From the NCBI RefSeq assembly GCF_001507855.1, contig NZ_LGEN01000005.1:81740-145739 (forward strand): DNA of 64,000 bases, in the 5' to 3' direction. Shown piece after piece: positions 26,361-35,406 of this stretch (its first letter is position 1; every line of letters begins with the position of its first letter). The stretch is from Halomonas sp. 54_146. Lineage in GTDB: Bacteria; Pseudomonadota; Gammaproteobacteria; Pseudomonadales; Halomonadaceae. Under the pieces are notes generated by a model. It did no database searches. It worked only from the letters and a program-made list of their open reading frames with translations, and was not told where the DNA came from. The position numbers were made by a program, and so were the translations under genes.

Positions 26361-27278
26361 CTAACGGTCCCAGGGCGGAACAGGGGCCAGCGACTCGAAC
26401 AAGTAGTCGAGGAAAGCACGAACTTTGCGTGAGCGAAGACGCCGTTCGGTGGTCAGTACGTGGATGTCGCGGCGGCCCGGCATAACCTCGCAGCGCCAGG
26501 AGTCGAGCAGAGCAACCAGCGCGCCCGTTTTGAGTTCGTCGGCAATCAGCCAGGTCGGAAACATTACTAGCCCCTGCCCCAGCAAGGCGGCATGAACCAG
26601 GCTGATGGCATCGTTGCTGTAGAGATTGCCAGTGACCTCGAAAGGCGTCGCGCTGACCTGATCAGGTGCTTGAAAGTACCAGCGCTGACGGCCCATCTCG
26701 CCCTGATAGAGCAGGCAATTATGACGAGCGAGTGTCTCCGGCGAGTCGGGTTCGCCATGTGCCTGAAGATAGCTCGGCGATGCAGCGATCACGTAATTCA
26801 TCGGTGCCAAACGACGCGCGACGAGCGACGAATCTGAGAGATCACCCACACGGAAGGTGATGTCGTGCCCTTCGCGCACCGGATCGACCACATGGTCATT
26901 AAGCTGCAGTTCGGCCTTGATAGAAGGATACCGCTCCTGAAAGTGATGAAGCAGGGGCACGATCTGGCGCTGACCAAAAGCTACCGGTGCATTGATGCGT
27001 AGCATGCCGCTGGGCTCAGCACCAGGATGCGCCAGCGCCTCCGTCGCGATGTCTAGCTGTTCCAGAATGTCGCGCACCTCTTGGTAATAGCGCCAGCCCG
27101 CCTCAGTCAGCGTCACCGCACGGGTATGCCGGTAAAGCAACGGCTGACCCACGGCCTCTTCCAAACCTTGGATCTGCCGGGAAATCGAGGAAACCGCTCG
27201 ATGGAAGTGGCGAGCGGTAGCGGTGAAGCTTCCCGTGGCAGCGACACGCTCGAAGACGCGCAGGGCATTGAGATCCAT
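26361..27278 (-). CDS. LysR-family regulator
   Basis: About 305 residues from ATG 27278 (MDLNALRVFERVAATGSFTATARHFHRAVSSISRQIQGLE), the standard LTTR start; an upstream ATG at 27308 adds ten residues and lacks a ribosome site. The effector domain contains GMLRINAPVAFGQRQIVPLL and DITFRVGDLSDSSLVARRL, typical of the CrgA/DsdC-like subgroup. It is divergent from the PRISE-type reductase gene with about 140 bp between, so that gene is the likely target. The pair has somewhat higher GC than its surroundings. Convergent with the sigma54 activator, 28-bp gap. Confidence 0.87.
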   Translation of the reverse strand: MDLNALRVFERVAATGSFTATARHFHRAVSSISRQIQGLEEAVGQPLLYRHTRAVTLTEAGWRYYQEVRDILEQLDIATEALAHPGAEPSGMLRINAPVAFGQRQIVPLLHHFQERYPSIKAELQLNDHVVDPVREGHDITFRVGDLSDSSLVARRLAPMNYVIAASPSYLQAHGEPDSPETLARHNCLLYQGEMGRQRWYFQAPDQVSATPFEVTGNLYSNDAISLVHAALLGQGLVMFPTWLIADELKTGALVALLDSWRCEVMPGRRDIHVLTTERRLRSRKVRAFLDYLFESLAPVPPWDR

Positions 27279-27419
27279 CGTGTTGAAACTCTTTGAGTTG
27301 CGTTCCATGCAATAAAGCTTTGCAGTGCTTTCGATTGTGGCAATGGATAACCGCTACCAGAATACAGGCATCGGCTACCTACTTGGGTACCAGACATCGT
27401 TCACGCAAGGAGACATCAC

Positions 27420-28478
27420 ATGCGGAAAGGTACTGCACTTGTCGTCGGTGCCACCGGGATTACCGGTGGTAATCTGGCATCCTACTTAGTTGCCAGCGGT
27501 TGGACGGTCTATGGGCTTTCCCGTCGCGCGAGCGAACAGAGCGGCGTAATTCCGGTTGCCACGGATTTGCTCGACGCGTCGGCTACCCGAGAGGCGCTGG
27601 CTGGCCTGCCGATCACTCATGTCTTTTACTGCACTTGGATTCGCCGCGATAACGAGAAAGCCAATGTTGAGGCCAATAGAGCCATGATGCGCAATCTCTT
27701 CTCGGCGCTCAGTGACGTCGATCTACAGCACGCCTCACTGGTCACAGGAACCAAGCAGTATCTTGGTTCGTTTGAAGCCTACGGCAGCGGTCGCATTGAA
27801 ACACCTTTCCGTGAATCGGAGCCTCGTGTTCCCGGCGACAACTTTTATTACGCGCTGGAGGACGTACTATTCGAAACCGCCGAGCGTCAAGGCTTCGCCT
27901 GGAACGTGCACCGTCCGCACACGGTGATTGGTTACGCCCGCGGTAACGCCATGAACATGGGCACCACGCTTGCCGTCTACGCCTCAATCTGTAAGGAGAC
28001 CGGGAAGCCATTCGTATTCCCAGGTTCGCAGATTCAATGGAACGCGTTGACTGATATGACCGACGCGCTGGTGCTGGCACGCCAGATGGAGTGGGCCGCG
28101 ACGACACCAGGGGCGGCGAATCAGGCATTTAACACGGTCAACGGTGACGTTTTTCGCTGGCGCCGCATGTGGCGCGAGATCGGCGAGTACTTCGGCCTTG
28201 AAGTGGCAGATTGCCCCGAGACGCCGCAGCCACTGGACGCCCAAATGGCCGGGGTCGACGCCACTTGGCGCAACATTGCCAAAAAGCATAATCTGATAGA
28301 GCCGGATGTCGCCAAGCTCGCGTCCTGGTGGCACACCGACGCCGATCTGGGTCGCGACCAGGAGTGTGTCAACGATACCGCCAAGTCACGCGATTTCGGT
28401 TTCGACCACTTCCGCGAGACCCGCGCTGCCTTCTTCGACCTATTCGATCGCCTGCGCGCCGAGAAGATTATTCCCTGA
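27420..28478 (+). CDS. PRISE-type short-chain reductase (progesterone 5-beta-reductase/iridoid synthase-like)
   Basis: 352-residue extended SDR. The NADP site is VVGATGITGGNLASYL, with GLSRR supplying the phosphate-binding arginines; FYCTWIRR and the active-site segment SLVTGTKQYLG with NFYYALEDVL (Tyr of the catalytic pair) are typical of plant-like PRISE enzymes, which reduce the C=C bond of enones. GGAGA lies about 8 nt before ATG 27420. Its 3' end overlaps the convergent FUSC gene by 39 bp. Substrate unknown; bacterial members are often annotated only as SDR or NAD-dependent epimerase. Confidence 0.85.
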   Translation: MRKGTALVVGATGITGGNLASYLVASGWTVYGLSRRASEQSGVIPVATDLLDASATREALAGLPITHVFYCTWIRRDNEKANVEANRAMMRNLFSALSDVDLQHASLVTGTKQYLGSFEAYGSGRIETPFRESEPRVPGDNFYYALEDVLFETAERQGFAWNVHRPHTVIGYARGNAMNMGTTLAVYASICKETGKPFVFPGSQIQWNALTDMTDALVLARQMEWAATTPGAANQAFNTVNGDVFRWRRMWREIGEYFGLEVADCPETPQPLDAQMAGVDATWRNIAKKHNLIEPDVAKLASWWHTDADLGRDQECVNDTAKSRDFGFDHFRETRAAFFDLFDRLRAEKIIP

Positions 28479-30392
28479 TCGCAGATTATCGCGTATTAGC
28501 GCGGCGGAATGTCTGGCGCGGTTGGCGAGCTCCCCTTGCTGCGCATGGCTAAGCGTGCGGGCTAAGCGTTCAAGGGCGGCAGCCGCGTCAAGCGGCGCTT
28601 GGCGCAGGTGGGCAACGTGGCGCAGGCTGGCATCCAAACGACGCGCCAAATGGGGGGTTGCTTGCTCTCGATACGCTTGTAAGGCAAGCAGCGTTTCCCC
28701 TAGCGTAAGTGCCGTTAAGCAGCCATCCACTACGTGGTGGGTGGGTTCGCCCTGCACATGCGCCCAGTGCACCAGGCGCATCACACGGTGATAAAGCCGC
28801 GCCTGCCAAATCTCATCACGCCCGCTGTTTTCACGCACCGCCATCGTTTCAAGCTCTTTCAGCATCATGCCGGCAAGCTGTTGCTGCCGGCGCCGCGCAT
28901 TGGTAGGAAAAATCAACCGAAAGGCGATTAACGCCAGCAGCGGGCCTGCCACTACCGCCAACGCTAGCGCCAGCGAATGGCTAAAAGAGCCAGAAAGCGG
29001 CAGGCTGGGTTGCGATAGCAGCAGTAAGATCATCACGTAGTCGATGGACCCATTCATCGTGCGCCGGTGGGCAAAGGGGATCACCGTCATCAAAATCAGC
29101 GGCAGCAATATCGCCACCAGCTGCCATTCGGCCTCTGCCCACGGCCACAGCAACCACCGCACACCCACCGCCATGAGCGCGCCCACCGCTTGCCAAGCGA
29201 GAATATGGCGCATGATCCACGCTGGATTCTCGAAGGTGGAAAAAAGCGTCACCATCACCGAAGTACCCAGCATCACATACGCCCCAGCGGGCCAGCCGGT
29301 AGCCACCCACGTTAGGCCGATCACCAACAACACCCCCGTGGTGCGCAGCATGGCGTGGCTCGCATGCACCCAGTCACGGTGGCGAATCACTAAGCGCCGT
29401 GCCGCCTCACGCTGAATGCGCCCGGTATCGCGAAAGCGTTGGCGTGCTAGTAGCGCATCGGCAAGACGCCCCAACACGCTGGCCAGTGCCGCATCGTTGG
29501 CCGCTAAACCCTGGGCGCGCTTTAGGTGCTCGGCCACCGCAGGCAGCGGCTCAGCGTTATCCATTGAAAGCGCAGCATCGGCCACCGCATGGCCCGCTTC
29601 AACATGGCGCGCCCCTTGTTGGCAGCGACGCAACCACAGCAAGGTTGCCGTGAGCGCCGCTAATATGGAGCGCTGAGAGCGTGCCGAATGACGCGCACGG
29701 CGCGAACCAGCGGCACTGGGTTCCAGCTGCGCTTCTATTACCGCAATATCGGCGAGTAGCTCGTTAGGTGCTGGTGCAGCCCCTGCCGATGAGTGATTCA
29801 GCCGTGCTGCCAATAAATGAAGTACCCGTGCCGTACTGCGTCGGCCGCGTTCTTCAAGGTCGCTGCGCGGTGCGCGGGGGGTCAGTAATAGGCCCACCAG
29901 CAGCGCCATGGCAACCCCGACCAGCACGGTCAGCAGGCGGTCGGCACCGAGCGCCAGGGTATTCATTCCCGAGGCGGTTCCCAACAGTGCCACCATAGAA
30001 GCGGAGTAGCCTGATAACAGCGTGGCGTAAGAAATCATGCTGTGCAGCGCGTTCCCCAGCCCAGCACACAGCCCGACCCACAGCGCCAGCCCGATGACGA
30101 GCCACAGCAGGCTCTCCCCCGCTGCCAGCAACAACAACAGCCCAACCGCGGTGCCCACCAAGGTGCCGACAACGCGATAGAGGCTCTTCTCAACCAGCAG
30201 CGCACGTACCGGCTGAGAGGCGGCCCAAACGGTCATCGCCGACCACTGCGGGTGTTCCAAACCAATGGCCCACGCCACGCACAAGGCTAAGCAAGACGCT
30301 AGCGCCGTGCGCAGCCCAAAGCGCAAGCGCTCGACATCAAAGCCGTGGTGGGAAAGCCAACGCACCAAGCGCTGCCGGTGGCTGGAGGTCAT
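28440..30392 (-). CDS. FUSC-family (AaeB-like) aromatic acid or fusaric acid efflux protein
   Basis: 650 residues. Two membrane blocks of about five to six helices each (residues about 30-180 and 360-500) are separated by a long cytoplasmic helical region (200-350), the AaeB/YccS/FUSC architecture. EHPQWSAMTVWAASQPVRALLVEKSLYRVVGTLVG in the first block is characteristic. GGAAGA lies 7 nt before ATG 30392; the frame continues upstream to 30443 but without a ribosome site. The gene follows a LysR gene on the same strand after 57 bp, like aaeR-aaeB arrangements, though no AaeA-type adaptor is visible. It overlaps the 3' end of the PRISE gene by 39 bp. Confidence 0.85.
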   Translation of the reverse strand: MTSSHRQRLVRWLSHHGFDVERLRFGLRTALASCLALCVAWAIGLEHPQWSAMTVWAASQPVRALLVEKSLYRVVGTLVGTAVGLLLLLAAGESLLWLVIGLALWVGLCAGLGNALHSMISYATLLSGYSASMVALLGTASGMNTLALGADRLLTVLVGVAMALLVGLLLTPRAPRSDLEERGRRSTARVLHLLAARLNHSSAGAAPAPNELLADIAVIEAQLEPSAAGSRRARHSARSQRSILAALTATLLWLRRCQQGARHVEAGHAVADAALSMDNAEPLPAVAEHLKRAQGLAANDAALASVLGRLADALLARQRFRDTGRIQREAARRLVIRHRDWVHASHAMLRTTGVLLVIGLTWVATGWPAGAYVMLGTSVMVTLFSTFENPAWIMRHILAWQAVGALMAVGVRWLLWPWAEAEWQLVAILLPLILMTVIPFAHRRTMNGSIDYVMILLLLSQPSLPLSGSFSHSLALALAVVAGPLLALIAFRLIFPTNARRRQQQLAGMMLKELETMAVRENSGRDEIWQARLYHRVMRLVHWAHVQGEPTHHVVDGCLTALTLGETLLALQAYREQATPHLARRLDASLRHVAHLRQAPLDAAAALERLARTLSHAQQGELANRARHSAALIRDNLRSGNNLLGAQAIE

Positions 30393-30449
30393 GGCATTTT
30401 CTTCCAAGTAAATTAACCAAGTAAGTGAAATAAGATTAATCAAACGAGC

Positions 30450-31352
30450 TTAATGAGCTGATGGCGCAAAGGCTTCAACCAAGGTATCAATCATCGCTCG
30501 TACCTTGGCCGGGGGGCGGCGATCAGGCGGAAAAAGCACATGCAGCCCGCCTAAATCCAGCATCGGTTGATCAAGCGTTAACGCCACCAAAGTGCCCTGC
30601 GCTAACGCCTCTGCCACAATGAAATTAGGCTGATAGATCACGCCCTGGCCACCCAGCGCGGCTGCCAACAGGGCATCACCATTATTGGATTTAAGATTAC
30701 CGTGCACCGGCACCTGAATATTACCTTCGCGGCCAAACGCCCACGTGCCCCGCCCCTGCAAGGGTGAAAGGGTGTAGCTTAAGCAATTATGCTGGCTAAG
30801 TTCCGCCACGCGCTGGGGTGTGCCGTGGCGCGACAAGTAGTCAGGCGAGGCACATACCCACATCGGGCAATTGCCCAAGCGCCGCGCTTTAAGCGAGCTG
30901 TCGCTTAAATGCCCAATTCGAATCACCAGATCCCAGCCTTCTTGCATCAAGTCATGCTGGGCATCGCTCAGGCTTAGCTCTACCTCAACCTGCGGGTAAC
31001 GACGGCTAAACGCCGGCAGTAACGGCGCGATAAAGCGTGCCCCGAAGGTAAGTGGCACGTTCATACGCAGCCGCCCGACGGCTTCCATTCCCTGAGCAGT
31101 CACCCCCGCCTCTGCTTCCTCCACTTCCTGCACGATACGTCGGCAGGCATCGAGGTAGTCGCGGCCGGCATCCGTTAACACCAAACGCCGCGTTGTACGG
31201 TGCAATAGTTTAACGCCCAAGCGCTTTTCTAAGGCGTCCATATGCTTGGTCGCCATCGCCGGCGATATGCCCAGAGCTCGCCCCGCCGCCGAAAGGCTAC
31301 CGCGGCTGTGCGCCTCAACAAACATCTGCATACCGGTTAGGCGATCCAACAT
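30450..31352 (-). CDS. LysR-family regulator
   Basis: 300-residue LTTR of the CrgA/AaeR-like subgroup: MLDRLTGMQMFVEAHSRGSLSAAGRALGISPAMATKHMDALEKRLG (winged helix) followed by the effector domain with GRLRMNVPLTFGARFIAPLLPAF and DLVIRIGHLSDSSLKARRL. It lies between the FUSC efflux gene downstream on the same strand and the divergent extradiol dioxygenase gene, so it could control either. A 26-bp dyad lies in the 117-bp divergent gap. Confidence 0.87.
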   Translation of the reverse strand: MLDRLTGMQMFVEAHSRGSLSAAGRALGISPAMATKHMDALEKRLGVKLLHRTTRRLVLTDAGRDYLDACRRIVQEVEEAEAGVTAQGMEAVGRLRMNVPLTFGARFIAPLLPAFSRRYPQVEVELSLSDAQHDLMQEGWDLVIRIGHLSDSSLKARRLGNCPMWVCASPDYLSRHGTPQRVAELSQHNCLSYTLSPLQGRGTWAFGREGNIQVPVHGNLKSNNGDALLAAALGGQGVIYQPNFIVAEALAQGTLVALTLDQPMLDLGGLHVLFPPDRRPPAKVRAMIDTLVEAFAPSAH

Positions 31353-31400
31353 TCACTTCTCACTCACAGTTAACAGTGTTCGTAATACTACCATGTTCTC

Positions 31401-31426
31401 TTACTTAAAGAATAAAGCTAAAGTAA
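31401..31426. promoter_or_regulatory. Candidate LysR operator in the divergent gap
   Basis: Dyad TTACTT (31401-31406) and AAGTAA (31421-31426), 26 bp overall, between the LysR gene and the dioxygenase gene. It contains T-N11-A geometry, but AT-rich dyads are common, so this is tentative. Confidence 0.35.
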
Positions 31427-31469
31427 CGCTCATTCGCTTAAGCGGCTACAAGCCACAGGAGCATTGCTT

Positions 31470-32297
31470 ATGTCTTCAAATACGGGGTCTTCCAGTACGC
31501 CCACCCAACCTGTTTTATTTGTGCCACACGGGGCTGGCCCTTGCTTTTTCATGGAGTGGAACCCCAAAGATACGTGGCAAGGCATGGCGCACTTCCTTGA
31601 GAACATCTCCAGCACCTTGCCAGCGCGCCCCACGGCCATTGTGATGATTTCCGGCCACTGGCAAACGCCAGCGTTTAGCATCACTGCCGGTGAAGCGCCC
31701 CACCTTATCTACGATTATTACGGCTTCCCTGAGCACACTTACTCACTTAGCTACCCTGCACCCGGCGCGCCTGCCCTCGCCAAACGCGTAGAGGAATTGC
31801 TAACCCACGCGGGGCTTGCCAGCCAGCAGGATGCCAAGCAAGGCTTCGACCACGGCATGTTTATTCCGCTAAAACTGATGTTTCCAGACGCGGATATCCC
31901 GGTGGTGCAGCTCTCGCTACGCGAAGATCTCGACCCCGCAGCGCATATTGCTGCTGGCGAGGCCTTAGCACCGCTGCGCGATGAAGGCGTACTGATCATC
32001 GGCAGCGGCATGAGTTTTCACAACATGCGCGGCTATGGCGATGCCCGCTTCACCGCACCGTCAGAAGTCTTTGATACCTGGCTGACCCACGCAGTAGAAG
32101 CCGACCCCGCTGAGCGCCGCGCTAAACTCACTCAATGGTCGCACGCACCCCACGCACTTAGCTGCCATCCGGCAGGTGAGGAAGAACACCTGATGCCGTT
32201 ATTGGTCGCCGCCGGTGCTGCCGGGCAAGATGCCGGCCACAAGGTCTATTCAGAGCAAGTACTCAAAACGCAGCTTTCTGCCTACCGCTTCGGCTAA
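31470..32297 (+). CDS. DODA-type extradiol ring-cleavage dioxygenase (YgiD-like)
   Basis: 275-residue class III extradiol dioxygenase of the 4,5-DOPA dioxygenase family. VPHGAGPCFF at the N terminus supplies the first metal His in this family, FDHGMFIPLKLMFP the second region, and SGMSFHNMRGYG and AEEHLMPLL-like EEEHLMPLLVAAGAAG complete the Fe/Zn site. AGGAG lies 8 nt before ATG 31470. It is divergent from the LysR regulator and followed by an SDR gene in the same direction 78 bp on. The usual first motif of YgiD has SHGAP; here it reads PHGAG. Native substrate unknown. Confidence 0.85.
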   Translation: MSSNTGSSSTPTQPVLFVPHGAGPCFFMEWNPKDTWQGMAHFLENISSTLPARPTAIVMISGHWQTPAFSITAGEAPHLIYDYYGFPEHTYSLSYPAPGAPALAKRVEELLTHAGLASQQDAKQGFDHGMFIPLKLMFPDADIPVVQLSLREDLDPAAHIAAGEALAPLRDEGVLIIGSGMSFHNMRGYGDARFTAPSEVFDTWLTHAVEADPAERRAKLTQWSHAPHALSCHPAGEEEHLMPLLVAAGAAGQDAGHKVYSEQVLKTQLSAYRFG

Positions 32298-32299
32298 CG

Positions 32300-32345
32300 G
32301 GCAAGCCCGCTTTTTTTGAGCTTTTTCAAACGCTTTTTCGACAAG
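32300..32345. repeat. Degenerate T-rich tandem repeat
   Basis: GCTTTTTTTGAG, GCTTTTTCAAAC and GCTTTTTCGACAAG follow the dioxygenase stop. Same style as 24501-24554 (units built on GCTTTTTC). Confidence 0.5.
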
Positions 32346-32375
32346 TTTTATCAAATATTTTAAGAGGAGTTCTTT

Positions 32376-33170
32376 ATGCATATTGATCTTTCGGGCAAAC
32401 ACGCGCTCATTACCGGTGCGACGGCCGGCATCGGCTTGGCAATTGCTTCTGGGTTGGCCCAAGCAGGTGCCACCGTCACCATCGTTGGCCGTGATCAAAC
32501 TCGCGTAGACACTGCGCTAGCCCACATCAACCACGCCAGTGGCCGTCACGATGCCAGCGGCATCGTTGCCGACCCAGGTACCGCTCAAGGCTGCCAAGCG
32601 GTCATCGAAGCCCGTCCGGACGTCGATATTCTGGTCAACAATTTAGGCGTTTACGGCGGAAAACCCTTCTTCGAGATTGATGACGCCGCGTGGGAAGACA
32701 TTTTCCAAATCAACGTGATGAGCGGCGTCCGCCTAGCCCGCCACTATGCCCAAGGTATGCAGGCACGCGGCTGGGGCCGCATCCAGTTTATCTCCAGCGA
32801 GTCAGCCTTGAATATTCCGGCTGAAATGGTTCATTACGGCGTCAGCAAAGCAGCGCTGCAGGGGGTCTCTCGTGGCTTAGCCAAAGTGCTGGCGGGCACT
32901 GGCGTAACGGTTAACACGATTTTGCCAGGCCCCACCCGTACCGAAGGCGCCAAGGCAATGATGGCCACATTGGCCGCCGAGCGTGGTGTATCAGCCGAGC
33001 AAATGGAAGCCCTGTTTCTGGAAGAAAACCGCCCTTCTACGCTACTAAAGCGCTTTGCCACCCCCGAGGAAGTCGCCAACCTCTGCATCTATGCCGCATC
33101 GCCCCAGGCAAGCGCCACCACCGGCGCGGCGCTGCGCGTAGAAGGCGGTATTGTTGAAAGCATTGGGTGA
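32376..33170 (+). CDS. SDR-family oxidoreductase
   Basis: 264-residue classical short-chain dehydrogenase: cofactor motif TGATAGIG, NNLG (NNAG variant), catalytic Ser in FISSESAL and YGVSK (Tyr and Lys), then PGPTRTEG. The ribosome site AAGAGGAG precedes ATG 32376. A family with NNLGVYG and SESALNIPAEMVHYG is common beside aromatic or DODA-type genes but has no firm substrate that I can state. It is probably co-transcribed with the dioxygenase; a strong terminator lies about 75 bp after the stop. Confidence 0.87.
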   Translation: MHIDLSGKHALITGATAGIGLAIASGLAQAGATVTIVGRDQTRVDTALAHINHASGRHDASGIVADPGTAQGCQAVIEARPDVDILVNNLGVYGGKPFFEIDDAAWEDIFQINVMSGVRLARHYAQGMQARGWGRIQFISSESALNIPAEMVHYGVSKAALQGVSRGLAKVLAGTGVTVNTILPGPTRTEGAKAMMATLAAERGVSAEQMEALFLEENRPSTLLKRFATPEEVANLCIYAASPQASATTGAALRVEGGIVESIG

Positions 33171-33244
33171 CGCTGGCGGTATTAGGCGCTTTTTAAGCTA
33201 ACAATTTTCAACCTCCGTTTTCAGCCATTTTTTGCCCGTTGACC

Positions 33245-33284
33245 GCCAGGCGCGAGTGCTTTCGCACAGCGCCTGGCGTGCTTT
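33245..33284 (+). terminator. Rho-independent terminator after the SDR gene
   Basis: Stem GCCAGGCGC (33245-33253) and GCGCCTGGC (33269-33277), with an inner GTGC/GCAC extension, followed by GTGCTTT. Confidence 0.8.
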
Positions 33285-33311
33285 ATTAACCGTCGTTTTA
33301 GCATTTCCCCT

Positions 33312-33388
33312 TTTAGCTTCCTCTCTTTAGCTTCCTCTCTTTAGCTTCCTCTCCATTAGCTTTCTCTCTCTTTAGCTTTCCCTCTTTA
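33312..33388. repeat. Tandem repeat, five to six copies of a 14-bp unit
   Basis: Three perfect copies of TTTAGCTTCCTCTC (33312-33325, 33326-33339, 33340-33353) followed by degenerate copies (CATTAGCTTTCTCTC, TCTTTAGCTTTCCC, TCTTTAG). It lies between the SDR terminator and the mobA promoter region. It is the longest of the intergenic arrays in this window. Confidence 0.92.
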
Positions 33389-33419
33389 GAACAAAAGTCT
33401 AATTGCGGCTCGCTCAGTA

Positions 33420-33463
33420 AATCACAACACTAACAATCACAGTAATGATAATCACAATACTGA
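33420..33463 (+). promoter_or_regulatory. mobA upstream regulatory element: phased AATCACA repeats and shared 18-mer
   Basis: AATCACA occurs three times at exact 15-bp spacing (33420-33426, 33435-33441, 33450-33456). The last copy is part of TGAT-A-ATCACAATACTGA (33446-33463). The same 18 positions, with one base changed, recur at 35471-35488 upstream of the TRAP operon. The element ends 35 bp before the mobA start. It probably binds the regulator controlling both units. Confidence 0.65.
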
Positions 33464-33498
33464 CTAATTCCAAAATGATGTCCTGATGAGGTTCCACC

Positions 33499-35385
33499 AT
33501 GCAATACCATCTCAACGGCTTTCAGGCCGGTGACCCTAAGCGCTATGAAGCAGCCGGCACGCCTGCCGACTCCGGCCAGCTACCCGAAGAGGTTGATGTG
33601 CTGATCGTCGGTTCCGGTCCTGCCGGGCTGCTGCTGGCAGCGCAGCTCTCGACCTTTCCGGATATCGTCACCCGCGTGGTGGAAAAGGCCGACGAAGCCC
33701 TCGAGGTGGGACGCGCTGACGGTATCGCCTGCCGCACCGTGGAGATGTTCGAGGCTTTTGGCCTGGCCGAGCGGATGACCAGTGAAGCCTATTGGATCAA
33801 CGAGACCCACTTCTGGGGGCCGGCCCCCGGTGACAAGTCCCGCATCACCCGGCTCGGCCGCGTGCAGGACGTGCGCGATGGCCTCTCCGAGTTCCCCCAT
33901 GTGATTGTCAACCAGGCTCGCCTGCTCGATTTCCTGCTGGAGTACATGCACCACTCCCCCAGCCGCCTGCAGGTCAACTATAGCCACGAGACCCTCGAAG
34001 TGAGTGTCCCCGAAAACCCCGATGAACGTGTCGCAGTAAGGCTCCAGACACCGGAGGGCGAGAAGACGGTTCGCGCTAGGTACGTGGTCGGCTGCGACGG
34101 TGCCCACAGCGTGGTGCGCGACTCCATCGGCCGCGTGCCCCAGGGCCATGGCGAGGACAAGGCCTGGGGCGTGATGGACGTGCTGGCGGTGACCGACTTC
34201 CCAGACATTCGCTTCAAGTGCACCATACAGTCCGCCGAGGCAGGCAACATCCTGCTGATCCCCCGCGAGGGCGGCTACATGGTCCGGCTCTATGTCGACA
34301 TGGGCAACATCGCCCCGGACGCCTGGCTGACCAAGGAAGATGTGCTGGCCAAGGCCCAGGCGGTGCTGGCACCCTATAGCTTCGAGGTGAAGGAGACCGT
34401 CTGGTTCTCCGTCTATCGCGTCGGTCACCGGGTCACTGACAAGTTCGACGACGTCGACGACGACCAGATGGAGAGCCGCACGCCGCGGGTCTTCATCGCC
34501 GGCGATGCCTGCCACACCCACACTGCCAAGGCCGGCCAGGGCATGAACGTCTCGATGCAGGACACTTTCAACCTTGGCTGGAAGCTGATCTCGGTGCTCG
34601 AGGGGCGCAGCCCGGCGAGCCTGCTGCATACCTACAACGCCGAGCGCCATGTTATCGCCGAGAACCTGATCGAGATGGACACCCGCTGGTCACGGGCGAT
34701 TGGTGCCGCCCAAGGTTCCGACGACCCCCAGGCCGCGATGAAGGGGCTGGCCGAGGTACAGCGCCAGTTCGTCACCAACAGCGAGTTCACCGCGGGGTTC
34801 GCCACCCACTACGCACCGGATCTGCTCACCGGTGACGACAGCCACCTGGCACTGGCCACCGGCTTCCCGCCCGGACGCCGCTTCCATTCGGCCGAGGTGA
34901 TTCGGCTCGGCGACGCCAAGAAGGTTCATCTCGGGCACGTCCATCGCGCCGACGGCCGCTGGCGGCTCTACGCCTTCGCCGACATGGTCGACCCGAGAAG
35001 CCCTGGCTCACGCTTCAATGCCCTGATGGACTACCTGGCCAGCGACGCCTCGCCGATCCGCCGCTTCACCCCCCAAGGGGCTGACCCGGACGCGATCTTC
35101 GACGTCCACGGTATCATCCAGCAGTCCCATCTCGAAGTGGACTGGGTCGATATGCACAGCTTCCTCAAGCCGCACAAGGGCATCCTCGGGCTTCAGGACT
35201 ATCAGAAGGCTCACGCCCCTGTGCTGGGTACCGATCAGGATATCTTCGACCTGCGCGGCATCGACCGTGGCGCTGGTGCGCTGGTCGTGGTGCGGCCGGA
35301 TCAGTACGTCGCGCTCGTACTCCCCTTGGATGCCCATGACGAACTCGCCGCCTACTTCGACCGGTTCATGCTAAAAGCCCAGTAA
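33499..35385 (+). CDS. mobA: 3-Hydroxybenzoate 4-monooxygenase (FAD aromatic hydroxylase)
   Basis: 628-residue class A flavin monooxygenase in the phenol hydroxylase-like group. It has the FAD GxGxxG motif VDVLIVGSGPAGLLLAAQLS, the NADPH/FAD DG motif VVGCDGAHSVVRDSIG, the GD motif RVFIAGDACHTHTAKAGQGMNVSMQDTFNLGWKL, and a C-terminal thioredoxin-like domain (about 440-628). Length and sequence feel fit MobA of Comamonas (about 639 residues), which converts 3-hydroxybenzoate to protocatechuate; phenol 2-monooxygenase is the alternative. GC and third-position G/C are clearly higher than flanking genes, suggesting acquisition. GAGG precedes ATG 33499. It shares an upstream element with the TRAP operon behind it. 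Confidence 0.8.
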   Translation: MQYHLNGFQAGDPKRYEAAGTPADSGQLPEEVDVLIVGSGPAGLLLAAQLSTFPDIVTRVVEKADEALEVGRADGIACRTVEMFEAFGLAERMTSEAYWINETHFWGPAPGDKSRITRLGRVQDVRDGLSEFPHVIVNQARLLDFLLEYMHHSPSRLQVNYSHETLEVSVPENPDERVAVRLQTPEGEKTVRARYVVGCDGAHSVVRDSIGRVPQGHGEDKAWGVMDVLAVTDFPDIRFKCTIQSAEAGNILLIPREGGYMVRLYVDMGNIAPDAWLTKEDVLAKAQAVLAPYSFEVKETVWFSVYRVGHRVTDKFDDVDDDQMESRTPRVFIAGDACHTHTAKAGQGMNVSMQDTFNLGWKLISVLEGRSPASLLHTYNAERHVIAENLIEMDTRWSRAIGAAQGSDDPQAAMKGLAEVQRQFVTNSEFTAGFATHYAPDLLTGDDSHLALATGFPPGRRFHSAEVIRLGDAKKVHLGHVHRADGRWRLYAFADMVDPRSPGSRFNALMDYLASDASPIRRFTPQGADPDAIFDVHGIIQQSHLEVDWVDMHSFLKPHKGILGLQDYQKAHAPVLGTDQDIFDLRGIDRGAGALVVVRPDQYVALVLPLDAHDELAAYFDRFMLKAQ

Positions 35386-35406
35386 ATAGACGTGACGGGC
35401 ACCACG

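Noticed and set aside
33312..33388. CRISPR array
   Set aside because: The units are contiguous 14-mers with no unique spacers and no cas genes in the window.
33580..34650. Long minus-strand open frame (356 codons) inside mobA
   Set aside because: Antisense frame caused by high third-position GC of mobA; no start context and no family resemblance.
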